This document shows, one piece after another, positions 1 through 9,520 of a stretch of DNA of 64,000 bases. The DNA is from Tritrichomonas foetus. Lineage: Eukaryota > Parabasalia > Tritrichomonadida > Tritrichomonadidae. Below the pieces are notes generated by a model. That model made no database searches. It saw only the letters and a list, made by a program, of their open reading frames with translations, and had not been told where the DNA came from. The translations under genes were made by a program, and so were the position numbers. The stretch spans positions 1 through 64,000 of the forward strand of contig MLAK01000683.1 in assembly GCA_001839685.1 (NCBI GenBank), given 5' to 3'. The stretch's first letter is position 1, and the number at the start of each line of letters is the position of its first letter.

Positions 1-10
1 TGGTAGGACA

Positions 11-63
11 AAGGTTTATGGGATGGTCCCACAAAATCTTTGGGGGACCATTTTGTAAACCTT
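11..63. repeat. Imperfect hairpin (inverted repeat)
   Basis: Two pairs of perfect 8-bp arms fold on each other: AAGGTTTA (11-18) with TAAACCTT (56-63), and ATGGTCCC (23-30) with GGGACCAT (44-51). They are separated by a symmetric 4-nt internal mismatch and a 13-nt loop. The structure lies just upstream of a decayed reading frame at 155-373. It may be the subterminal part of an old mobile element cut by the window edge; that is inference. Confidence 0.6.
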
Positions 64-154
64 TCATATAGGAGGGAGTAATTAAAAAATATTTGGTCAC
101 ATCAAGAAATTAAATATTTTCTTTACGTTCTACATAATGTAATAATGATTTAAA

Positions 155-373
155 ATGAATCCAAACAAACGATTTTCTCTTATATGTGGTTTATGTGGAG
201 AATGATATGATGAAATCATTCGTCGATTGAAAAATCATGACATTAACTCACAAATTATTTTAAATAAACATTTAGGAAGTCATCAAACCACAATTAACAT
301 ATATTATTTCCCAATACCCAGGAAGTGCATTTTTTCCTTTGAATGTTTTACAAGTGATAACTTTTTAAGTTGA
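155..373 (+). pseudogene. Decayed short ORF, function unknown
   Basis: An ATG-initiated frame of 72 sense codons is interrupted once by an in-frame TGA at codon 17 and ends at a TGA at 371-373. The N-terminal part has a CxxC pair (residues 11 and 14), and the part after the stop is charged and helical-looking (YDEIIRRLKNHDINSQ). A DNA-binding or transposase N-terminus is possible, but I do not recognise the family. The hairpin at 11-63 lies upstream. It could also be a chance frame in AT-rich DNA. Confidence 0.3.
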
Positions 374-446
374 TTTCTGGCTTCATATTCAATTATTTTC
401 TATATGTGAATCCTATCAAATTCGGGAGGAATTTTGAATCCAAGCG

Positions 447-455
447 AACGTTAAC
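447..455 (+). promoter_or_regulatory. AACGTTAAC box upstream of the gene at 476
   Basis: AACGTTAAC lies 20 bp before the ATG at 476. The same core recurs before other starts in the window: AACGTTAAT at 19301, TTAACGTAC at 14104 and TTAACGAT at 47457. Myb recognition elements of the Trichomonas vaginalis ap65-1 promoter contain TAACGA, so a Myb-type site is a reasonable guess. Confidence 0.3.
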
Positions 456-475
456 ATAAAAACGCAGAAATATCG

Positions 476-1966
476 ATGAATTTCTTCTTTGGCAAAAAAG
501 AGGCACAGCTCGATCTTCAAGCGACAATTGATTCGATTAATGATTCTCCGACCGCCGATCTTTACTCTCACCTCCTTGAGTTCATCCCCGAAAATTCCAA
601 AATTATTCTCGAAAATCTTCTAAATAACATGGTTTCTACACTTATTCGACCGATGACAGACCAGTCAATCCAGAAAGCGATCATTGAAGCCCTTCACAAA
701 ATGATTTACGAGACGGAATTAAATAATCCTGATTCGCCAATTTATGACGTTTTGAAAGAACATGTAAACCTTCCAAATGCGCTAATGATGCATGTCTATC
801 CAATTGACGAGCGTGTCATATTCATCATTGATAAGTTGTTCATAAAGTATCCGAACATTTTCCTCGATTACATACTCGAGCACCCATATTGTGCAGAAAA
901 GATGATACAGTTAGTTGCTGCTACCAAGAACCTTCAAGCAGCCTCCCTTTTTCAAAGGATTTCTGTCTCGCGCCCGGAAGTCCTTGAAAAGCTAAAGCCG
1001 ATGATTTCCAAAAGGATCAAAGAATTTCCTGTTTCTATCACAGTTGATTTTATGATTGCCTCTGTCGATTTGCAGAACATCATCCCCAAAGAAGAGATAG
1101 AAAGCTGGCTTCTCACGCATGACAAGTTCACCATTTCTGATGTCCAATCGCTGCTGAAGTTCTACCCGGGATTATGGAATACCGAGACCTGCTTAGTTAT
1201 TTTATCAAGAACAGATCCATGTAGTAGTACTAAACACATACAGTGGATGCACGACATGCCTCAGCAAGAGATTAAATTAAAGCCAAGCAGTTCCAGAAAT
1301 ATCGCGTCATCTCTCAGTGATCCACAATCATTCACAATCAAAGTTGAAAAAAATCAAAATCATAATTTAAGTCAGAATCAAGTAAGTGAAGAAAAAGGTG
1401 ATAAAATGGATGTTGAAATTCTAAAAGTGGAAGAAAGTGGAAATGAAGAAACAATTTATGATGCTTGTGAATCTTACGCTTATGTTCGACTCTTCGCCTT
1501 ATCATTTGCAAATCCATTTGATCTTGATGTAAATGTTATTGATGAAATTTTAGATCTTTGCACAAACCGTCATGATTACATTTCTGCTGCAGCTATACAG
1601 ACAGTCATCATTTGGATATTGAACTACCAACTAAAGATAAAATCATCGCTCGTTTATAAGTCTGCAGGTGCAATTTTTGAAGAAGAAAGGCCATTCGAGC
1701 TCCAGTGCCTTTACAGAGCATTTTTACGAGTACTTGGAACACAAATCGATAACGCAGTATCAATCATTACAGCAGAACCATCCCTTTCATATAAAGAAAA
1801 CTTTTCACAGAGAATTTTGGACGCAAAATGGACTTTCCCACACTTTTCAGTCTATCTCGAGAAAATTCCAGCTTTAAAGCTTGTGGACTTCTCCGAATCA
1901 ATGGCAGTGCTAGGATACATTGTACAATTCCTTGGTCTTGCTGAGGGAGCTGTTGAGGCTATTTAA
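476..1966 (+). CDS. HEAT/ARM-like helical repeat protein, unknown function
   Basis: This encodes 496 residues. The first about 260 residues and the last about 170 read as amphipathic helical pairs of the HEAT/ARM kind. They are joined by a polar, charged linker at about 270-325 rich in S, N, E and K. No signal peptide, membrane segment or catalytic motif is visible. Codons in the first half are often C-ending, which in trichomonads suggests good expression. The start is the first ATG, close behind an AACGTTAAC box, and the gene is convergent with the adaptin gene downstream. A scaffold role in trafficking or RNA processing would fit, but I cannot assign a family; the gene itself is well supported by length and composition. 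Confidence 0.85.
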   Translation: MNFFFGKKEAQLDLQATIDSINDSPTADLYSHLLEFIPENSKIILENLLNNMVSTLIRPMTDQSIQKAIIEALHKMIYETELNNPDSPIYDVLKEHVNLPNALMMHVYPIDERVIFIIDKLFIKYPNIFLDYILEHPYCAEKMIQLVAATKNLQAASLFQRISVSRPEVLEKLKPMISKRIKEFPVSITVDFMIASVDLQNIIPKEEIESWLLTHDKFTISDVQSLLKFYPGLWNTETCLVILSRTDPCSSTKHIQWMHDMPQQEIKLKPSSSRNIASSLSDPQSFTIKVEKNQNHNLSQNQVSEEKGDKMDVEILKVEESGNEETIYDACESYAYVRLFALSFANPFDLDVNVIDEILDLCTNRHDYISAAAIQTVIIWILNYQLKIKSSLVYKSAGAIFEEERPFELQCLYRAFLRVLGTQIDNAVSIITAEPSLSYKENFSQRILDAKWTFPHFSVYLEKIPALKLVDFSESMAVLGYIVQFLGLAEGAVEAI

Positions 1967-2553
1967 TTTCGATTGTTTTGATTTATAAATATACAATTTG
2001 TGGATTTTTTTGAAAAAATTGTTTAATATGATAATTTTTACTGGTTTATCATAATTTAAATTTAAATCAACTTCATAAAATGGTTTTACTGATACGTGAT
2101 AGAATGATGAGGCAGTGACTTTTGAAATAGAATTTGAAATGATGATTAGATTCTCGATTATCTCATAAAGATGTCTTGTTAAGCAATCATAAACCAACAG
2201 AAGTATTTTGAATACTTGTTTTAGATTTAGGTAAAATTCTATATTGCGCCTTTTTACTCAAACCACATTCTCTTGAGCGAAAGAAATCAAAGCAAAATTG
2301 AATTGAGAAACTAATTTAATGAATTAAAGTGATTAATCACAGATGTAATCCTTATAAACAACGTATTAATGATGTCATGATATCTGTTAAACATAATCCA
2401 TAAGTGATGGAGTCACTTTTTAATAACTAACGTAAAAAAAGTAAAATAGAATTAGATATTTTTTTTTTCTTCCATTTATGTATTTCATCTAATATTTATC
2501 ATGAATTATCTATTAATATTATTCATATTCGTATTAATAAAACTTTGTTATAA
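1967..2553. other. Intergenic, between convergent genes
   Basis: This AT-rich spacer separates two convergent genes. A minus-strand frame starting only at TTG crosses the end of the upstream gene (1910-2197) and is not convincing as a gene. A T-run lies at 2459-2470, about 85 bp past the adaptin stop codon. Nothing else was recognised. Confidence 0.6.
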
Positions 2554-5127
2554 TCAAGCACAAAATGCATATTTTGTGCAATCATTCAAATATTGTAGAT
2601 ATTTTGGATCACCTCTAAGAAGAATATCGAATCCATTCTCCTTTAAGGTTATTTCTGCTACATAGTCGTATCTCGGTGCGAGGCTGAATCCCAAATATAA
2701 CCTCTTCTCGACTTTCAGTAAGACATGTACATTTCTATCTTGAAGTTCAGATGCAGACGCAACAACTCCATCATCAACAGTATATTTAATGCTTTCTTCA
2801 GGCATTCCATACCGTTTCATATGTGATGCAATTTGGATTTTCTTAGCAGGCATTGTAATCCTCTTGAAATCCATAAAGTCACTGAAAAATACTACACCAT
2901 TTCCAATTCTTAAAGCAAAATCCAATTTAAACAGCCCACTTCCTTCACAGCTTTGTTGTAACTGCTGTACTTGTTGATTAGATTGATTTTGTTGTTGTTG
3001 TTCGAAGAGTTGTTGGAAATTGGATTTCTGCAGGTTAATTTTATAGTTTATGGATACTTCAAATGTCTCTGAAGCAGCCAGAGAATCGGGGAATGAAACT
3101 TCATCACCTAATTCAAGACCAAAAGCATTCACATTCACAGCAATTGCAAAATTATTCAAAACTTGATCAGTTTTATTCGTTACTTGAATATAATAATTAC
3201 CAGAATTATCCCAATCAGAACTAATTGCAACAGGTGACGCTTCAGCATCTCTAACTTTTGCAGGTTTCCAGAAATGTGGAACATCAATTATTTCTTCTTC
3301 ATGCTTAATTATTTTACTTTTCAGGAAATTCGGGAGAATATGAAGAACACCACTAATCATTCCCATGTTATTTAGTAGTTGGTTTAGGACTTCTGGCTCA
3401 AATTGTTGACCACCATGTTCCACTTGACCTTTAGAAAACATAATGAAATCTTTTGCCATATCTTTATCCATAGATAACATTCTCCAATAAATCAATGCAC
3501 GATTTCGTACATCAGGAAGAACAGAATCTTTAGTAGCTTCAGAAAGAATGAATTGGAGTTGATCTTGTGAAGAATCTGGATTATCTAAATAAACTTTAAC
3601 AATTGTAGATATAAGCTGAAGTTGTACCTGTGGTGCTTCATCAGCAAAGGTGTCAATGAATGGATCAATTACAAGATCAACCTTGTCGATCATGTTGTTA
3701 TACTCCCCAAGGATCCAAATGAAAGCTGCTCGAGAATCAGGGTCTTTTAACTGTTCAACATTTCCACAAAGTTTAGAAATGACACTTTCAAATTGACCGG
3801 GGAACTTTCGAAGAACGTCAGCTAACACAATAATTGCTTGTTCAACTGAATATTCAGCTTTACCTTCAACGAGACCAACAAGAATATCAACACAACGCCT
3901 GGCGCATGAAGGAATTCGAAGAGCGATTTCTCCAATTGATCTGACTGTTTTCCTAACAAATTGAACATCAACTTCATTGCAATATTCGCTCAGTTCATCA
4001 AGAACTATCTGTGCATTTCGTGGAGAGCAGTTTGAAGTGATTACATCTAATTTTTGAAGCTTGATGTAACTTGGATCATTATATTTACAGAAAAATAGGC
4101 GAATTTCTTTTCCAAGGCATCCTGGATACTTGGTAACAAACAGATTCAAAGTACGAAGGACAACATATTGAATTTCTGGATTACCTTGTGCAACAAGTGT
4201 CAGAAATGGCGGAATAATATTTCCGAATATTTCTTGTTGTTGGCTTGGCACATTCACAAAGTTAGGATTATTCGATATATAGCTATTATTATTGTTGTTG
4301 TTGTTAGAAGGGAAGGCATATTCAAGCATAATAAAAATGCATTTGAATGATCCAATCACAACAGCTGGATTTGAATGCTTTAGAAAAGGAGTTAATCTTT
4401 CAATCATGATTTTTGCTTCATCAGAGTTTTCAGGGACATATTTCGATATGGCATCAAAAAGAACGGCTTGGCACCATTCACTGGAAGATGTTATTGCATT
4501 TACGATGGCGGTTATGTTTGATGAGGTGAAAGAGAAAATTGGCTCTGGACGCTTCGAATTGATCTCCATGATCGCGGCGGCGGCATTGGAGATGACAAGC
4601 GGGTTTGAATCTGACAGCAGGTTGAATAATAATTCATAAATATTTGCATTGTCGATTGCCTCTGGAATGATATCGTATAGTTTGGCGACGCAGAGAGCAG
4701 CTGTTTTTCTTACGTATGGATCGTTATCTTCGATTCTCTGTTTTAGCGGGATAATCATATTTTCTGCAACGCCTTCGATGTGGATCCTACTCATTGTTCG
4801 TAAAGCTAGAGCTCGAATGAGTGGATTACTGTCTTGGCTGTCTTGAATAATTGTGTTGACGATCATTATCGATTGTTCGGATTCTTGAAGCGAATAGTTA
4901 ACGAGGTAAAGGTATACCAATCTCTTTAATTCGATATCGTCTGTCTTAATACAGCGAAGCATTGACGAAAAAAGTTCGCCAACATTTTCACCACCTCTCA
5001 TTATTTGGACGACGCGTTTAGCAGCAACTTTTCGGGATTTTTCATCGGATGAATCGAGTTGATTTCGGAGTTGAAGAACTTCCCCTTTGAGATTCATTGA
5101 ATCTGACCCGGAGTTAACCAGAGACAT
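2554..5127 (-). CDS. Beta subunit of a clathrin adaptor (beta-adaptin)
   Basis: This 857-residue protein has the layout of the large beta chains of AP-1/AP-2. An alpha-helical trunk (about 15-580) contains characteristic blocks such as LKRLVYLYLVNYS, DSNPLIRALALRTMSRI and DPYVRKTAALCVAKLY. A short hinge is followed by a two-lobed appendage (about 610-857). Beta-adaptins recruit cargo and clathrin to vesicles at the trans-Golgi network or plasma membrane. The frame opens earlier with a TTG, but the ATG at 5127 gives the usual N-terminus (MSLVNS... just before the trunk) and is chosen. Parasite-specific features are an Asn run near residue 280 and a Gln-rich insertion in the appendage (about 708-726). 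I see no clathrin-box motif in the short hinge. AP-1 versus AP-2 cannot be decided. Confidence 0.93.
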   Translation of the reverse strand: MSLVNSGSDSMNLKGEVLQLRNQLDSSDEKSRKVAAKRVVQIMRGGENVGELFSSMLRCIKTDDIELKRLVYLYLVNYSLQESEQSIMIVNTIIQDSQDSNPLIRALALRTMSRIHIEGVAENMIIPLKQRIEDNDPYVRKTAALCVAKLYDIIPEAIDNANIYELLFNLLSDSNPLVISNAAAAIMEINSKRPEPIFSFTSSNITAIVNAITSSSEWCQAVLFDAISKYVPENSDEAKIMIERLTPFLKHSNPAVVIGSFKCIFIMLEYAFPSNNNNNNNSYISNNPNFVNVPSQQQEIFGNIIPPFLTLVAQGNPEIQYVVLRTLNLFVTKYPGCLGKEIRLFFCKYNDPSYIKLQKLDVITSNCSPRNAQIVLDELSEYCNEVDVQFVRKTVRSIGEIALRIPSCARRCVDILVGLVEGKAEYSVEQAIIVLADVLRKFPGQFESVISKLCGNVEQLKDPDSRAAFIWILGEYNNMIDKVDLVIDPFIDTFADEAPQVQLQLISTIVKVYLDNPDSSQDQLQFILSEATKDSVLPDVRNRALIYWRMLSMDKDMAKDFIMFSKGQVEHGGQQFEPEVLNQLLNNMGMISGVLHILPNFLKSKIIKHEEEIIDVPHFWKPAKVRDAEASPVAISSDWDNSGNYYIQVTNKTDQVLNNFAIAVNVNAFGLELGDEVSFPDSLAASETFEVSINYKINLQKSNFQQLFEQQQQNQSNQQVQQLQQSCEGSGLFKLDFALRIGNGVVFFSDFMDFKRITMPAKKIQIASHMKRYGMPEESIKYTVDDGVVASASELQDRNVHVLLKVEKRLYLGFSLAPRYDYVAEITLKENGFDILLRGDPKYLQYLNDCTKYAFCA

Positions 5128-5222
5128 GTTCTTCGATTTGGTGATAGTTCGATCAAAAGGAAGTATTGAATAATCGATGATTATGATATAGTACATATTC
5201 AATTTTAAGAAATTAAGAATCA

Positions 5223-5510
5223 TTAATCGCAATTCATCGTCATTTGGATATTTGGATTGATATTTGTTTTAGAGTTTGTGGGAAATGGTGAAATTTGATG
5301 CCAAAATGGCCAATCGTATACATTAATTATAAATACGATTTTTGCTGAGGGAAAAGCATATTTAGTATTTTCTTTCTTTGTAGGAATATCTCCTATCTTA
5401 TAGAAATTATGTTGATTAATATAATAATCCCAAAGTGAAAGATTTATTTTTTGACTCTTCTCAAAACGTCTATCTTCCTTATTATTATAAGAAATTTCTA
5501 TGTAAAACAT
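5223..5510 (-). CDS. Small ORF, doubtful
   Basis: This is an ATG-initiated frame of 95 codons upstream of the adaptin gene on the same strand. The product is polar with several aromatic residues, has no signal peptide or membrane span, and resembles nothing I know. It lies at the edge of a region with decayed genes, so it may be a remnant or a chance frame. Confidence 0.2.
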   Translation of the reverse strand: MFYIEISYNNKEDRRFEKSQKINLSLWDYYINQHNFYKIGDIPTKKENTKYAFPSAKIVFIINVYDWPFWHQISPFPTNSKTNINPNIQMTMNCD

Positions 5511-6918
5511 TTTTTTGAAGCTTTTGTGTGCTTTATTTCCCCATCTATGCGAAAATTATTATCAAAGATAATTGTTTTTCATGATTTACATGAGAATGCA
5601 TATTTTCGAGAAAATTTAGTCACTAGACTCTAGGCAATGTATTCCAATTTTATTATTTCGTGCTTGTTGACCCTTTGAGTGATATTCAATATCTCATCAT
5701 GAATTCTAATAAACTTATAATCATTGAAGTTGGACTTATGAACTTTAAAGTTCATCGAGGACGATCACTTTATTCTCTCAAATTTACAAGCAGCTGACAC
5801 TAAAAATATCCTTTGTGTAATACTGATAGTTTCCAAAAAAGCTCAACGACCAAATAAGTGTCAAATTATATACCCAATTACATATTGTGTGGGTTGATCA
5901 GAGAAAAGCCACAAGTCAATCCTTCCACCACTTCCAAAATAAATGATTTTTGACTATTATTTCATGAAATGGAACGATCCCAACAGTTACAATCCATTCA
6001 TAAATCATCACCAAAAAAGCTACAATACTATCTGGAATTGGCAATGAGACTGTAAATCCACTACAATGATAAAATATATCATTACCAATGTTTTAATGAA
6101 TGATTCTTTGCCTTGTTGAAATGTAATATCACTTATAAACGTACTCACTAAATGGAATTGTGTAATTTCCTGTGATTTCATTGTGTTGATAAAATGCTTC
6201 AACACCAATTTGAGTTCCTACATCATTTTTACTTTCATTTATAACTGATTGAGAAACTCACAACGTTTTCACTTAGCTTTTTTTGATTGACTTATCTTTT
6301 ATTAGAAAAATCTTGTTGATTCATTTAATTAGTAGCTTAAGTGTTATTTCCTATTTTATTGATAATGATTTTAATGATGTGTAACATTGTTGTCATCAGG
6401 AACTAACAATATTAATGAATACTTCTATGAAAGTTTTTTCAACTTAGCAATTTTTGTTTTATCTTTAATCTTCAGTGAAAGTTGTCAGTAACTTACTTGT
6501 GCAAGGTATTCATCATTTTAAGTGTTATCAATAAAAAAACTTTTTTGATTTTTTTTAACATCTTTAATATTGATTAAAGTTCAAATACATTTTCCTAGTA
6601 GTGCTCTAGACCGGCCTTAATTCCTCTTTCTTTTGATGTCAAACTGATTTCTTTGATTTCTCTTTGAAATGATTTTGACAACAAGTTTTCTACATTATTT
6701 TCATTTCATTTCGAGTATGAAACTCAGTTATTATACATCAAATTGTATGAATACATTTTTACCTTACCAAATATTTTTTATTTTTATGATATTCATTTGT
6801 GGAATGAATGTTTTTCAATAGAATAAAGTGAAAAATAAAACAAAAAGATAATAATTAAAAGTTGTTTTCTATTAAGTTTTAATAAAAATATTTTTTTCCA
6901 AATACAATTATTTCCGAA
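5511..6918. other. Long gene-poor stretch
   Basis: These 1.4 kb of AT-rich DNA hold no intact gene. The only coding-like signal is a set of broken minus-strand frames at 5915-6221, described separately. No tRNA-like or repeat structure was recognised. Confidence 0.6.
5915..6221 (-). pseudogene. Possible remnant of a decayed gene
   Basis: Three short minus-strand frames follow one another with shifts between them. Together they read like one protein: a stretch with GVEAFYQHNEITGNYTIPF, then SDITFQQGKESF, then FTVSLPIPDSIVAFL. Each is ended by a stop or shift, and none is long enough alone to be a gene. The composition resembles extracellular domains of trichomonad surface proteins, but no family is recognised. 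Confidence 0.3.
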
Positions 6919-7275
6919 TTATGCGCGTATTTTTCTACCGGCGTATCTGTTTGCAAGCTTTGGAATGCGGGCGCGGCTTGAAGACTGCTTTGTTTGGAGG
7001 ATTTGCGAAAAATGGCATTGATTTACGAAGGAACAGACGCGGGTGGGAGACATTGTAATGGGCGGATTTGTATATTGGTAAACGTACGCGTAAAGCTGGG
7101 TTAAATAGTTGCATTCGCCAACGGGAAGCATTGAAAGGCAATAAATTTTTTCGGCTGCGATAATTTCTGATCTTGTAAATCCTTTGAGGATTTTTTGATA
7201 TATTTCGTGGGCTATTGTGATGCAAGTACTGCAGTCGCTGCAGAAGGCTCCGATTATGAGGAAATTCAAAAACAT
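6919..7275 (-). CDS. Secreted saposin-like protein (SAPLIP)
   Basis: This 118-residue protein starts with a short hydrophobic leader (MFLNFLIIGAFC), followed by a saposin-B type cysteine pattern: a CxxC pair (C15, C18), C46, C55, and C81/C87 separated by five residues. This six-cysteine spacing is the hallmark of saposin-like proteins, which bind or permeabilise lipid membranes; trichomonads and amoebae carry families of them. The gene stands alone between gene-poor stretches. A basic tail of about 30 residues (88-118, with several Arg and Lys) follows the domain, which is longer than the compact 80-100-residue forms. The start is the only good ATG and gives the leader. Lipid binding or pore formation is inferred from the family and was not shown here. 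Confidence 0.8.
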   Translation of the reverse strand: MFLNFLIIGAFCSDCSTCITIAHEIYQKILKGFTRSEIIAAEKIYCLSMLPVGECNYLTQLYAYVYQYTNPPITMSPTRVCSFVNQCHFSQILQTKQSSSRARIPKLANRYAGRKIRA

Positions 7276-8647
7276 TTTGGGGCTGTATTATGGTCAAATA
7301 TAGGTGAAATATGATTATTTCAATTTTTGGCAAAAATAAATCTGATGATATTCAAATTATTAAAGCACATTTCAATTTTTCATAATAACGTCAGTTTTCG
7401 AATAGTTCATTTGAAAAAAAAAAATGGATTTTTCTCTTGATCAGATCTTCAAATATATAAAAATTAATTATCATTCAGTATAATTAGATGAACTAAATGA
7501 ATAAAATGGAAATAAAAACAAAATATTGAGACATAATATGATGTCATAATTAAAGTTTTTATTTTGTGTTTTATTCAACAGCCGGATAATAAAATACAAT
7601 GTATGAGTGCCACTTATGGTCATTTTACACTTTTCTGTCCATAAGAATGCATGACACATGTTTTTTTATTTTTTTTAGGAAACACCAATGATTTAACTTC
7701 TTATGACCCACAAAACGGTAATGTATAAGCGATATTCCAATGGGATTAACACAAACATATGAGAAAATGGAAGAACTAAATGGTATTGCCACTATAACCA
7801 ATTTTGTCAATGATGATGATTTCGAAAATCATCATGTCATACATTACGATGACATTTTATATCCAGATGATTATAAACGAGAAAATTTCGGTAATTCTAA
7901 AAAATGAAACCCAGAAAATGACTAAAATATGAACGAAACACAGAAATATCCAGCTATTGGTGATTAATAGAATGAAAGAATGATAAGAAAACACAGCAAT
8001 TGATGACGTGGAGGACAAAGATTCTGCTGATTTAGACATTGATGAAGAAATAGAACGAGCACTATCGAATGCAAATGCAATTATTCCAGATAGACTAATA
8101 TTCAAAAACACCCATTGAAATTTGTTAGCACTTCACTAAAATGTCTGGTAGATATTTATACTATTTCAGTTAGCAGCATGAAAGCTTAAAAAACTTCTTA
8201 AAGATGAAGCATATCCGAATTTATATGAAACAACCCAATTTATTTGACTAATTGTTTCAAAGTGTTGCATATCAATTCATATAATGATGTTGATTTTTTT
8301 TTAATAATCGATTTATCTAAATTAGTAAAGACTAAGGCTCGGAATTATGTCATTAATAAACTGGTATTATGACACAATTATGAATGATATGATTATCTTT
8401 ATTGTTTTATTTGTGTTTGCTTATGACAAAGTTATTGCTGTCAATTCCGAGTTCTAGTAAAGACTTCAATACAATATAAACATTATTTTACCTTTTTCAA
8501 ATATTGAAATTAAATATCTTTATATTGTAATTTTAACCATGGTATCATGAAATAATATCACTGGTCATTATCATTTCTTCAAAAAGAAAAGAATCATAAA
8601 TTGAAAAAGAAAAATATCATTTTTCGAATTAATATCAATGTTTTAAA
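7276..8647. other. Gene-poor stretch with a possible remnant
   Basis: No intact gene is visible. Plus-strand coding-like fragments at 7740-8118 are listed separately. The minus-strand frame over 7857-8111 is a shadow of the acidic plus-strand fragment. The rest is AT-rich without recognisable structure. Confidence 0.55.
7740..8118 (+). pseudogene. Possible remnant of a decayed gene
   Basis: An ATG frame of 55 codons (7740-7907) with an acidic, tail-like composition (FVNDDDFENHH..., ILYPDDYKRENF) is followed by a second open piece (7987-8118) reading DDVEDKDSADLDIDEEIERA. Several stops separate them. Both have protein-like composition in DNA that otherwise codes for nothing. This could be two ends of one broken gene, and no family is recognised. 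Confidence 0.3.
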
Positions 8648-9290
8648 TCATAGATCATCAAATGAATAAGACGAATCTATTTGTTCAGAGTCATCATAAA
8701 TGTAATGAAAATCATCACTGTTTGGTTGTATCTTTAATTGCTTTATCTTTGCTTTCCAATACAGCAATAAAGATACAATTACAGCAATGATTCCAAAATT
8801 GAGGGAAAGTGGAACTACTTTTTCAGTGATTGATAATTCTCCCCAAGGTCCATTGTTGGCAGAAATCATGGCATTTGGAAGAACACAATTTTGTTATAAA
8901 AAAATGCACAATTCTTTATATACCCTTCCAATGTAGTTTCAAAGTTTGTGAACGAATTAAAGATTCACAATAAAAGATACCAGATGGTAAAAATACTGTA
9001 TGAGTAATAGGAAATTTCACTTTGCGTGATTATCTCAAAAACATCAGCATTTCCATTATTTCCATTCTCCCCGTAATCTAACACATACAGATTTCATGTG
9101 ATTTGAGTTTTGATGAATTTTTCGATAGTAACGGTAAAAAATCACTTCACTAATGTACTTGAATCAAATATTTCTTCTCTGGATTTCTGATCAAAAATCT
9201 TCCATTCTGTTTTCAGGAAAACCAGTTTAATTTCAATCGAATTCAATAATATCATGCGAACGATTCAGTTATATCATTACCATATTTCAC
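8648..9290 (-). pseudogene. Decayed type I membrane protein
   Basis: The 3' part (8648-8869) is an open frame of 73 codons. It contains a juxtamembrane stretch, one membrane span (about residues 22-41, LNFGIIAVIVSLLLYW) and an acidic cytoplasmic tail. Upstream on the same strand the coding sense continues in other frames: blocks such as DYGENGNNGNADVFEIITQSE and ITHTVFLPSGIFYCESL, then KNCAFFYN, each separated by a frameshift or stop. An in-frame TAA lies eight codons before the ATG at 8869. The order, ectodomain then span then tail, matches trichomonad surface proteins. The short ORF could still be expressed alone, but the broken upstream blocks argue for a pseudogene. The 5' limit is approximate. 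Confidence 0.5.
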
Positions 9291-9370
9291 CGAGCATATC
9301 GGCAAGGAAAAATTTGTTTTTGATTGAATACGTTCAATTTAATGTGAAGTGAAATTAGATAAATCTTATT

Positions 9371-9520
9371 CTAAATGCGCTTTGGTGGTGGAGAGTCTTC
9401 AATAATTCTACGTGGTGGTTGTGGATCATCAATAATACGTCTTGGGGGAGGTGAATCATCAATAATTCTTCGATAGATGTGATGTTCATCAATATGACGA
9501 TCACTTGAAACTATCCGACG
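9371..9520 (-). repeat. Degenerate coding repeat, about 30-33 bp unit
   Basis: The 3' end of the RRM gene contains successive units encoding PPRRIIDDSP/PQPPRRIIDD/PPPRRIIED. Units differ by a few bases, consistent with tandem duplication followed by drift. In-frame unit length keeps the tail open. Confidence 0.6.

Noticed and set aside
1910..2197. Minus-strand frame of 95 codons past the first gene
   Set aside because: It opens only at TTG, overlaps the end of a convincing gene on the other strand and shows no domain or biased composition.
6935..7333. 132-codon minus-strand frame over the saposin-like gene
   Set aside because: It is a frame-shifted shadow of the gene at 6919-7275, whose cysteine pattern is clearly the real one.
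9003..9090. GTATGA followed about 80 bp later by CTAACACATACAG, resembling a trichomonad intron
   Set aside because: The known 3' signal is ACTAACACACAG; this has an extra T and differs elsewhere. It lies on the plus strand, where no coding sequence flanks it, and overlaps a minus-strand pseudogene.
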